A DNA stretch of 5,540 bases from assembly GCA_021779435.1 (NCBI GenBank), contig JAJYAR010000209.1, forward strand, positions 1-5,540. Reading direction: 5' to 3'. The translations under genes and the position numbers were made by a program. The notes below the pieces were generated by a model. That model did no database searches and was not told the DNA's origin. It was given only the letters and a program-made list of their open reading frames with translations. Positions 1 through 5,242 of this stretch are shown here, one piece after another. The stretch's first letter is position 1; the number at the start of each line of letters is the position of its first letter. The stretch comes from a bacterium. Lineage in GTDB: Bacteria; Verrucomicrobiota; Verrucomicrobiae; JAJYAR01.

Positions 1-311
1 GGTGGAATCACAAGGGCGAGGACCGCGTCGCGCCGGTCGATCGCATGCTCAAGCTCGCTCGTGCTGGCAACCCGGCCGACGAACGAGAAATAGCGGGAGC
101 CGGTGAAGCGAGCGATGTAGTCGCGACTCACCGTCGTCCCACTCTGGTCCCATACCACGACGGGCACGCGGTCGACGTCGAGAGTGAGCGCGTACCCGAA
201 CATGACGATCATCAGCATCGGAATGCCGATCGCGAGAACCAGGCTGCGCGGATCCCGGATGATGTGGAGCAGCTCCTTTCGGGCGACGGCCCGGAGTCGA
301 CGGACGTTCAT
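1..311 (-). CDS. ABC-2 type transporter permease, N-terminal part (YbhS-like), cut by the window edge
   Basis: Membrane subunit of a type 2 ABC exporter, expected to form the translocation path in the inner membrane with the two upstream ATPases. Only 103 residues are present; the family usually has about 370. What is visible matches the family N-terminus: a short basic cytoplasmic helix (R4, R5, R7, R11, K12), the conserved stretch KELLHIIRDPRSL at residues 12-24, then a first transmembrane helix at about residues 23-42 with the characteristic IPMLMIVMFGYAL. After it the chain enters the periplasmic domain (DVDRVPVVVWDQ, residues 45-56), typical of ABC2_membrane_3 proteins. The ATG at 309-311 overlaps the stop of the ATPase gene (ATGA, 4-nt overlap), which suggests translational coupling, and a strong ribosome binding site precedes it. 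In the E. coli operon two permeases (YbhS, YbhR) follow the ATPase; this one would be the first. Family assignment is secure, the exact substrate is not. Confidence 0.9.
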   Translation of the reverse strand, partial: MNVRRLRAVARKELLHIIRDPRSLVLAIGIPMLMIVMFGYALTLDVDRVPVVVWDQSGTTVSRDYIARFTGSRYFSFVGRVASTSELEHAIDRRDAVLALVIP

Positions 312-1291
312 CGCTGCACCTCCTTCTGCGGCGCCTCTGCGCGGTCGCGTGCCTCGATGAGAGAGACGAACACGTCCTCGAGCGTCGGCGTGATCCGCTC
401 CACCTGAACCGGAGCGAAACCTCGTGCCGTGAGCGTCTCGCGAATGTTGCGATCCGCCATCTCCGCGTCCGTGGCAACGGCGTGAAGTCCGCGACCAAAG
501 AGCGCCACCTCCTTGATGCCGCCGAGACGCTCGACGACGGCCATCGCGTCGTTCGGGCGCGGGCAGGTGATGTCGAGCACGGCATCGCTCATGTGCTTCG
601 TCTTGAGCTCGCGGGGCGTGCCGAGCGCGATCAGTTCGCCGCGATAGATCACTCCGAGGCGGTCGCAGTACTCGGATTCCTCCATGTAGTGCGTCGTCAC
701 GAAGACCGTCACCCCCTGCTCTGACAACGTGTAGATCAGGTCCCAGAACGCACGCCGGCTGTTCGGGTCGACGCCGGACGTCGGTTCGTCGAGAAACAGG
801 ATGGGCGGCTCGTGCAGCACGGCGCAGCCGAGTGCAAGCCGCTGCTTCCAGCCTCCCGGAAGGTCGCCGGTGCGGGTCCTGCGATGCTCGACGAGTCCCG
901 CCATGCGCAGAACCCAATCCTTGCGCTCCGGCTTCTTCGCCTTCGGAACGCGATAGATGCCGCTGTAGAAGTCGATGTTCTCCTCGACGGTGAGTTCGTC
1001 GTACAGGGAGAACTTCTGGCTCATGTAGCCGATCCGCGTCTTGATCCGTTCGGTCTCACGGATCACATCGAAACCCGCGACGCGCCCGGTGCCCGATGTT
1101 GGCGCGAGCAGGCCGCAAAGCATCCGTATCGTCGTGGATTTGCCAGCGCCGTTGGGACCGAGGAAGCCGAAGATCTCGCCGCGGTGGACGGAGAAGGAGA
1201 TGCCCGCGACAGCGCGGAACGAACCGAACCGTTTCTCCAGGTTCGAGACCTCGACGACCACATCGGCATTGTCTGAAACGGCGGTGCGCAT
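308..1291 (-). CDS. ABC transporter ATP-binding protein, second of the pair (YbhF C-terminal-half type)
   Basis: Cytoplasmic nucleotide-binding subunit that powers the exporter, 327 residues. Visible motifs in order: Walker A GPNGAGKST (residues 45-53), Q-loop with Q92 in YMSQKFSLY, signature region LPGGWKQR (144-151), Walker B ILFLDEP (164-170) with catalytic E169, D-loop SGVD (172-175) and H-loop H201 in TTHYMEE. The signature has proline (P145) where the canonical LSGGQ has serine; from memory, the C-terminal half of YbhF-type proteins also carries an LPxGW variant. The C-terminal ~95 residues, ending PTLEDVFVSLIEA, form the regulatory extension usual in drug-export ATPases of the CcmA/DrrA class. 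The ATG at 1291 has no clear ribosome binding site, and an in-frame TGA at 1328-1330 rules out a long N-terminal extension. The stop overlaps the permease start by 4 nt. It probably pairs with the ATPase at 1516-2445 as a heterodimer; that is inferred from the complementary motif losses and the operon. Confidence 0.95.
   Translation of the reverse strand: MRTAVSDNADVVVEVSNLEKRFGSFRAVAGISFSVHRGEIFGFLGPNGAGKSTTIRMLCGLLAPTSGTGRVAGFDVIRETERIKTRIGYMSQKFSLYDELTVEENIDFYSGIYRVPKAKKPERKDWVLRMAGLVEHRRTRTGDLPGGWKQRLALGCAVLHEPPILFLDEPTSGVDPNSRRAFWDLIYTLSEQGVTVFVTTHYMEESEYCDRLGVIYRGELIALGTPRELKTKHMSDAVLDITCPRPNDAMAVVERLGGIKEVALFGRGLHAVATDAEMADRNIRETLTARGFAPVQVERITPTLEDVFVSLIEARDRAEAPQKEVQR
318..325 (-). 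promoter_or_regulatory. Strong Shine-Dalgarno sequence for the permease gene
   Basis: The minus strand reads AAGGAGGT, an exact match to the anti-Shine-Dalgarno core, 6 nt before the ATG whose first base is 311. It lies inside the last codons of the ATPase gene at 308-1291. It fixes the permease start. It is the only strong ribosome binding site I find before any gene in this window. Confidence 0.75.
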
Positions 1292-1515
1292 GGCATCAAG
1301 CGTCGTCCGAGGTGGACCCCGTTGTCCTCAGCGGGTTCGTTCGAGCGATAGGCGAAGAGGAAGCACGCCCGGAGATCGCGGTCCACCTGGACGGTGCGAT
1401 GTGTTGTGCGTCCGTCCTCATGACGAGGAGTCGCCGTCGGAGGGGCCGTCATCGCGGCCGTTGGACTCGGTCGCGACGAGAACAGTGAGCAGGGCAATGA
1501 TGACCACGGGGATGA
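1292..1515 (-). other. 224-nt spacer between the two ATPase genes
   Basis: This gap is unusually long for an operon whose other measurable junctions are overlaps or a 91-nt gap. In E. coli YbhF the two ATPase domains are one chain joined by a linker, so no gap exists. On the minus strand the spacer holds a 33-codon reading frame at 1418-1519, annotated separately. It also holds a 41-codon frame at 1296-1421, beginning on an ATGA that overlaps the stop of the first and ending 4 nt before the second ATPase; its product is rich in Ser, Arg and Thr and shows no domain. A third frame stays open from 1497 into the downstream ATPase gene. I see no terminator hairpin with a T-run and no convincing promoter. 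Confidence 0.5.
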
Positions 1516-1519
1516 TCAT
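1418..1519 (-). CDS. Possible 33-residue small membrane peptide between the ATPase genes
   Basis: The frame starts with an ATG at 1517-1519 that overlaps the TGA stop of the upstream ATPase (ATGA, 4 nt), the same junction type seen between the second ATPase and the permease. It encodes a hydrophobic start MIIPVVIIALLTVLVA (residues 1-16), which could be a short membrane helix or signal segment, then a polar acidic tail with GRDDGPSDGDSSS at residues 21-33. It ends with TGA at 1418-1420. There is no Shine-Dalgarno sequence, so any translation would depend on coupling to the upstream gene. It might be a small accessory subunit of the transporter, or a chance frame: ATGA overlaps arise easily and the hydrophobic run is short. 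I do not recognise a family. Confidence 0.35.
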   Translation of the reverse strand: MIIPVVIIALLTVLVATESNGRDDGPSDGDSSS

Positions 1520-2445
1520 GGTTTGGGCCGCTGGGCGGCAAGGACTGCGACAAACACATCCTCGAGCGAAGGCTCGATGGGACGGATTGAAACAAGTTCG
1601 AAACCGGCGCCGGCCACGACCTCGCGGGTGCGGCGCTCTGTTTCGGCGGGAGCGCGGGTCGCGAGGTGCACGCGATCGCCGAACAAGCCGACGGAGGTGT
1701 CGGTCAGTTTCTCGCGCAGGAGCGCGGCGGTGCGGCGCGGCGCCGTGGTGCGAACCTCGAGGAGCGAGCCGGGCATGAGCTGTTTGACCTCATCCGGCGT
1801 GCCGAGTCCGAGGAGCCGCCCTTCATGCAGGAGGGCGAGCCGGTTGCAGCGCTCGGCCTCGTCGAGATAGGCGGTGGATACGAAGATGGTCACGCCCTCC
1901 CTCACGAGCTGGTAGAGGATCCGCCAGAAGTCGCGGCGGGAGACCGGGTCGACGCCGTTCGTCGGCTCGTCGAGGAAGAGCACGCGAGGCGTGTGGATGA
2001 GCGCACAGGCAAGGCCGAGTTTCTGCTTCATGCCGCCGGACAGGTTTCCGGCGAGCCGCTGCTTGAAGGGCGTCAGGTTGCTGAAGCCGAGGAGCCGTTC
2101 CATGCGCGCGGCCAGCTCGGACGAGGGGACGCCGTAGATGTCGGCGTAGAACTGGATGTTCTCGGCGACCGTGAGATCCGGATACAATCCGAAGCGCTGG
2201 CTCATGTAACCCACATGGGCCTTGAGATGCTCGGAATCGCGCGCGACGTCGTGACCGGCGACGTTTCCCGATCCGGAGGTGGGCGGAAGAATTCCCGTGA
2301 GCATCCGCATCGTGGTCGTCTTGCCGGCGCCGTCGGGTCCCACCAGCCCGAAGATCTCGCCCTCGGCCACCTCGAGCGAGAGACGGTCGACCGCAACGGT
2401 GTCGCCGAACGAGCGGGACAGCGCATGGGTCTTGATGGCGGACAT
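1516..2445 (-). CDS. ABC transporter ATP-binding protein, first of the pair (YbhF N-terminal-half type)
   Basis: Cytoplasmic ATPase subunit of the exporter, 309 residues. Motifs in order: Walker A GPDGAGKTT (residues 36-44, with Asp in place of the usual Asn), Q-loop Q83 in YMSQRFGLY, canonical signature LSGGMKQK (135-142), Walker B VLFLDEP (155-161) with E160, and D-loop NGVD (163-166). The H-loop position reads VSTAYLDEAERC (189-200), so the conserved histidine is replaced by A192; as I recall, the N-terminal half of YbhF-type proteins has the same STAY change. The C-terminal extension ends EPSLEDVFVAVLAAQ, parallel to the second ATPase, so the two are paralogues probably derived from a duplication. 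The start at 2445 gives the expected N-terminus (SAIKTHALSRSFG). The nucleotides before it on this strand are pyrimidine-rich (CCCTTCCTCC) and give no Shine-Dalgarno. A 91-nt gap (2446-2536) separates it from the adaptor gene upstream; that gap has only weak short inverted repeats such as GGCCTGAGGCC at about 2469-2479. Confidence 0.95.
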   Translation of the reverse strand: MSAIKTHALSRSFGDTVAVDRLSLEVAEGEIFGLVGPDGAGKTTTMRMLTGILPPTSGSGNVAGHDVARDSEHLKAHVGYMSQRFGLYPDLTVAENIQFYADIYGVPSSELAARMERLLGFSNLTPFKQRLAGNLSGGMKQKLGLACALIHTPRVLFLDEPTNGVDPVSRRDFWRILYQLVREGVTIFVSTAYLDEAERCNRLALLHEGRLLGLGTPDEVKQLMPGSLLEVRTTAPRRTAALLREKLTDTSVGLFGDRVHLATRAPAETERRTREVVAGAGFELVSIRPIEPSLEDVFVAVLAAQRPKP

Positions 2446-2536
2446 GGAGGAAGGGCTGAAGGATTGAAGGCCTGAGGCCGGAAGCCGTTGGATTTCCGTG
2501 GCTGCGCCAGCGAGTGGAGGATTATGGCCGCGGGGC

Positions 2537-3580
2537 TTACGGGATCAGCACGTCGGCGGGCATGCCGGGCTTGAGCTCGTCGTTCTCGTTCGCGATGTCG
2601 ACCTTGATGCGGAACACCAGCTTCACGCGCTCCTTGGGCGTCTGGACGGTCTTGGGTGTGAACTCCGCCTCAGAGGAGATGAAGCCGACAACACCCTTGT
2701 ACGTCTTGTCGGGAAAGGAATCCGTGCGGACATCGACCTGCTGACCGCGCTTCACGCGGCCCAGGTCGGTCTGATCGAGGTAGGCGCGGACCCAGACGTT
2801 CCGGGTGTCGGCGACGGTGATGACGGGGGTGCCGGGCGAGACGTACTCGCCGGCTTCGATATTGTGGGAGAGGACGACACCCGTGAGCGGCGAAGCGAGT
2901 CTCGTGTACTCGAGCTGCGTTTGGGCGAGCGAGACCGCGGCGTTGGCCTGCTCGACGCGGGCGCGGGCCTGGCGGACGGTTTCGACGCGCGGCCCTTCCT
3001 TGACGAGTTTCAACCGTTCGGCGGCCTCGATCACGCGCGCTTCGGCGACACGGAGCTGCGCCTGGGCGGTGTCGAAGTCGCGTTGCGAGATGGCGGCCTG
3101 CTTGAGCAGTTCCTGCTGGCGGGTGAAGTCGATGCGGGCGCGGTCGCGCTCGGCCTCGGCGCTGTGAAGCGTGGCTTCGGCCGAGGTGATCTCCTGCGGG
3201 CGCGAGCCGGCCTCGAGCTCGGCGAGCGCGGCCTGGGCGGCAGCGAGCTCGGCGGTGCGGAGAGCGAGCTGCGCGACCTGATCGGCGTCGTCCAGACGCG
3301 CGACGGGCTGACCGGCCTTGACCTCGTCGCCCTCGGAGACGAGCCGCTGGGCAACGCGCCCCGCTATCTTGAAGCTCACCTGTGCGTCGACGACCTCGAT
3401 GTTTCCGGACAGCAGGAGATGCCCCCTGTCGGACGCGGCCCGACGGTTGCAGCCGGAGGCAAGAACGGCGGCGGCACAGAGCAGCATGGCGCCGCGACGC
3501 AGGAACATGACGGTACGCGCGGCGCGTGCGCGCCGGAGGCGCTCGCTTGGGCGGGCGAGGGTGTCAGGCGTGTTTTTCAT
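2537..3580 (-). CDS. HlyD/YbhG-family membrane fusion protein, predicted lipoprotein
   Basis: Periplasmic adaptor expected to link the inner-membrane ABC exporter to an outer-membrane channel. From the chosen start it has 347 residues. A basic leader is followed by the hydrophobic stretch LLCAAAVLA and a lipobox-like SGC, with C44 as predicted acylated cysteine. Next come the first half of a lipoyl/barrel-sandwich domain (about 59-97, with EGDEVKAGQPVARLD), a long Ala/Glu/Arg-rich coiled-coil hairpin (about 101-225), the second lipoyl half (about 228-258, SPLTGVV...IEAGEYVSPGTPV), and a beta-barrel region ending KPGMPADVLIP. The coiled coil has the GSRPQEI and EGPRVET breaks typical of YbhG. 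Three starts are possible: ATG 3616, ATG 3580 and ATG 3508, none with a good ribosome binding site. I prefer 3580 (MKNTP, overlapping the TetR stop by 17 nt). The start at 3508 would give a tidier signal peptide with the cysteine at residue 20. The stop is TAA. Confidence 0.93.
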   Translation of the reverse strand: MKNTPDTLARPSERLRRARAARTVMFLRRGAMLLCAAAVLASGCNRRAASDRGHLLLSGNIEVVDAQVSFKIAGRVAQRLVSEGDEVKAGQPVARLDDADQVAQLALRTAELAAAQAALAELEAGSRPQEITSAEATLHSAEAERDRARIDFTRQQELLKQAAISQRDFDTAQAQLRVAEARVIEAAERLKLVKEGPRVETVRQARARVEQANAAVSLAQTQLEYTRLASPLTGVVLSHNIEAGEYVSPGTPVITVADTRNVWVRAYLDQTDLGRVKRGQQVDVRTDSFPDKTYKGVVGFISSEAEFTPKTVQTPKERVKLVFRIKVDIANENDELKPGMPADVLIP

Positions 3581-4199
3581 AGTGTTTGCGGCCGGCGGGG
3601 GTGAGGAGACCGGCAAAGAAGATCTGGAGTGCGCGATGGAGCGTCTGGGGGACCGTCAGCTGCGTGCGTTCGAGGACAGCGGGTTGGACCATGCCGCGGA
3701 TGGCCTGGAGCCAGAACTCGGCCGCGAACTCCGGGTCGACGTCACCGCGCACCATGCCCTCGGCGATGCCGTCGCGGATGAGCCGGCCAAAGATGATTGG
3801 AATTGTCCGTGTCCGGATGTCCTCGATCTTCTGGTACACCGCGGGGGCGTAGCGCTGGAGTTCGCGGAGCATTGCCGGACTTGCCTTGGCGAGCGTGGCG
3901 CTGGCGGCCGCACCGACGCCCGAGACCTTTTCTGTGAAACGGAGCCTCGGATTCCCGACCACCGCATCCATACGGGCACGGATGTGCGAGCCGAGCACAT
4001 CGATGATCTTCTCGATGATGGCGTCCTTGCTGGGAAAGTGGACGTAGAGCGTCTTCTTGCTCATTCCCAGTTCGTGCGCGAGTTCCTCCATGGTGAACGC
4101 GGCGTATCCCTCGGTGAACAACAGACGGTACGCCGCCCTCAGCAGCCGTGCGACGGCGGGCGGCTCGTTCTCGAAGAGGTCGTCGGAGATGTCGTTCAT
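3564..4199 (-). CDS. TetR/AcrR-family transcriptional repressor (CecR/YbiH-like position)
   Basis: Probable local repressor of the efflux operon, 211 residues. The N-terminal DNA-binding domain has the TetR helix-turn-helix at about residues 36-55, reading TMEELAHELGMSKKTLYVHF, followed by the usual SKDAII (57-62). The preceding helix 1 spans about 15-30 (AVARLLRAAYRLLFTE). The remainder is an all-helical ligand-binding and dimerisation domain, about residues 65-200. It includes AMLRELQRYAPAVYQKIEDIR, and EFAAEFWLQAIRGMVQP, a C-terminal pattern common in efflux regulators. It is the first gene of the operon, like cecR before ybhGFSR in E. coli, where the regulator controls its own operon; autoregulation here is an inference from that arrangement. 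Its ligand cannot be predicted. The ATG at 4197-4199 gives a normal-length N-terminus but has no Shine-Dalgarno: the minus strand just upstream is GGTTTCCTTGGTTCCTTAAGCG. Confidence 0.93.
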   Translation of the reverse strand: MNDISDDLFENEPPAVARLLRAAYRLLFTEGYAAFTMEELAHELGMSKKTLYVHFPSKDAIIEKIIDVLGSHIRARMDAVVGNPRLRFTEKVSGVGAAASATLAKASPAMLRELQRYAPAVYQKIEDIRTRTIPIIFGRLIRDGIAEGMVRGDVDPEFAAEFWLQAIRGMVQPAVLERTQLTVPQTLHRALQIFFAGLLTPAGRKHYEKHA

Positions 4200-4214
4200 C
4201 GCTTAAGGAACCAA

Positions 4215-4242
4215 GGAAACCAAAGCAGGACACGGAGTTTCC
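4215..4242. repeat. Inverted repeat GGAAAC-N16-GTTTCC, candidate TetR operator
   Basis: Perfect 6-nt arms at 4215-4220 and 4237-4242 are separated by 16 nt, beginning 16 nt upstream of the TetR start codon. TetR-family dimers bind inverted repeats close to their own promoter, so position and symmetry fit an operator. Six-nucleotide arms can also arise by chance, and the assignment is only a suggestion. Confidence 0.25.
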
Positions 4243-4276
4243 AAAAGGCAAGCCGGGACGATGATGAACAGCACGT

Positions 4277-4300
4277 GCCGGTGACGCGGGATTGACCGGC
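4277..4300. repeat. Inverted repeat GCCGGT-N12-ACCGGC, candidate operator or hairpin
   Basis: Perfect 6-nt arms at 4277-4282 and 4295-4300 are separated by 12 nt, directly beside the palindrome GCACGTGC. The site is 77 nt upstream of the TetR start and 27 nt before the preferred nucleotidyltransferase ATG, so a protein bound here could affect both directions. In high-GC DNA short GC-rich inverted repeats are common, hence the low confidence. Confidence 0.25.
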
Positions 4301-4326
4301 GCGGCCAATCGCATGTGCTCGCGTGC

Positions 4327-5235
4327 ATGTCGCTCACACTCGTCGTCCTGGCTGCAGGCATGGGCTCGCGCTACGGCGGGCTCAAGCAGATCGATCCGGT
4401 CGGGCCCGGCGGCGAGACGGTGCTGGATTACGCGGTGTTCGATGCCCTGCGCTCCGGTTTCGACCGCGTCGTGTTTGTCATCCGCCGCGATTTCGAGGCG
4501 GTGTTTCGGGAGAAGGTTGGAGCGCGCTATGCCGGCCGGATCGCGGTTGACTACGTGTTTCAGGCGGCGGAGGCGCTTCCCTCCGGCTTCAGCCCGGTTG
4601 CTGGTCGCGAAAAGCCGTGGGGCACGGGACATGCGGTGTGGTGTGCGAGGGACGCGGTGGGCGGCCCGTTCGCCGTCATCAACGCCGACGATTTCTACGG
4701 GGTGGATTCCTTTCGGCGCCTGGGCCGGTTCCTTTCCGGGACGGGAACCGGGGGTTTGGAGCAGAGGCTGCCTGCGGCCTTCGCGATGGTTGGCTTCCGC
4801 CTGGCAAACACCCTCTCGGAGCACGGCACGGTTTCGCGTGGCGTGTGCACCGTCGACGAAACCGGCGCGCTGCGCGGCATTGTCGAACAGACCGCCATCG
4901 CGCCGGCGGATGTCGGAGCGGGCCGCGGCTTTTCCGGCGGTGAAATTGTCTCGATGAATTGCTGGGGTTTCACACCGGCGCTGTTTTCCGCGCTCGACGC
5001 GCAGCTACGCGATTTTCTCGGGCGCGTCCGTGATGGCGGGCTGGATCCGCTGAAGGCCGAGTTCTACCTGCCCGCCGCTGTCGCCGTGATGATTTCCCGC
5101 GGGGACGCGGGCGTCACCGTGCTCCCGACCGACAGCAGTTGGTTCGGGGTGACGTATCGCGAGGACAAGCCCCGTGTGACGGCCGCCATCGCCGAACTCG
5201 TGCGCTCGGGCAGTTACCCCCGCGCTCTTTTCTGA
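4327..5235 (+). CDS. NTP_transferase-family nucleotidyltransferase (probable sugar-nucleotide pyrophosphorylase)
   Basis: Predicted cytoplasmic enzyme that joins a nucleoside triphosphate and a sugar phosphate to give an NDP-sugar and pyrophosphate; 302 residues, GT-A-like fold. The N-terminus carries the nucleotide-binding signature LAAGMGSRYGGLKQ (residues 8-21), with the G11-G13-R15 loop and K20. Further on are the substrate-loop motif KPWGTGHAV (96-104) and the metal-binding strand AVINADDFYG (116-125) with D121 and D122. The later part has NTLSEHGTVSRGVC and a C-terminal WFGVTYREDKP motif. I recall this subfamily as generally annotated simply as nucleotidyltransferase, often beside PIG-L or phosphotransferase genes, so the sugar is unknown. 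A GTG at 4315 in the same frame would add four residues, but the ATG at 4327 places the signature at the usual distance. No Shine-Dalgarno is visible. It is transcribed away from the efflux operon and probably together with the PIG-L gene 7 nt downstream. Confidence 0.9.
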   Translation: MSLTLVVLAAGMGSRYGGLKQIDPVGPGGETVLDYAVFDALRSGFDRVVFVIRRDFEAVFREKVGARYAGRIAVDYVFQAAEALPSGFSPVAGREKPWGTGHAVWCARDAVGGPFAVINADDFYGVDSFRRLGRFLSGTGTGGLEQRLPAAFAMVGFRLANTLSEHGTVSRGVCTVDETGALRGIVEQTAIAPADVGAGRGFSGGEIVSMNCWGFTPALFSALDAQLRDFLGRVRDGGLDPLKAEFYLPAAVAVMISRGDAGVTVLPTDSSWFGVTYREDKPRVTAAIAELVRSGSYPRALF

Positions 5236-5242
5236 TCTCCCC

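Larger units (their letters stand above)
4200..4326. promoter_or_regulatory. Divergent intergenic region between the efflux operon and the sugar-nucleotide genes
   Basis: This 127-nt stretch must hold the promoter of the TetR-led operon (leftward) and probably that of the nucleotidyltransferase (rightward). It is less G/C-rich near the TetR gene. I can see two inverted repeats, listed separately, a perfect 8-nt palindrome GCACGTGC at 4271-4278, and an imperfect direct repeat (AAGGAACC / AAGGAAACC) at 4205-4221. A TTGACC at 4293-4298 resembles a -35 box for the rightward gene, but no fitting -10 element follows. No convincing promoter can be assigned on either strand by eye. Confidence 0.55.

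Noticed and set aside
1296..1421. 41-codon minus-strand frame starting on an ATGA overlap with the small peptide's stop
   Set aside because: Composition (Ser, Thr, Arg, Ala) and lack of any hydrophobic or domain pattern look like chance. I mention it in the spacer entry but do not call it a gene.
1666..2475. 269-codon plus-strand frame opposite the first ATPase
   Set aside because: Antisense shadow of a gene with all Walker and signature motifs on the other strand.
2446..2536. Possible terminator or attenuator between the adaptor and the first ATPase
   Set aside because: Only short inverted repeats (GGCCTGAGGCC, and CGGAA...TTCCG with a 10-nt loop) and no T-run on the minus strand. Too weak to call, and the operon is expected to read through.
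2498..3604. 368-codon open frame on the plus strand, opposite the adaptor gene
   Set aside because: Its translation is a Gly/Leu/Asp/Glu-rich low-complexity mirror of the coiled-coil coding strand, a typical antisense shadow in high-GC DNA. The minus-strand product has full HlyD/YbhG architecture.
3318..4295. 325-codon plus-strand frame opposite the TetR gene
   Set aside because: Antisense shadow; the TetR helix-turn-helix and full-length domain on the minus strand explain the region.
3742..4824. 360-codon open frame on the minus strand spanning the TetR gene, the intergenic region and the opposite of the nucleotidyltransferase
   Set aside because: It crosses two genes with clear motifs in other frames, shows no domain of its own, and has Arg/His-rich composition expected from an out-of-phase frame.
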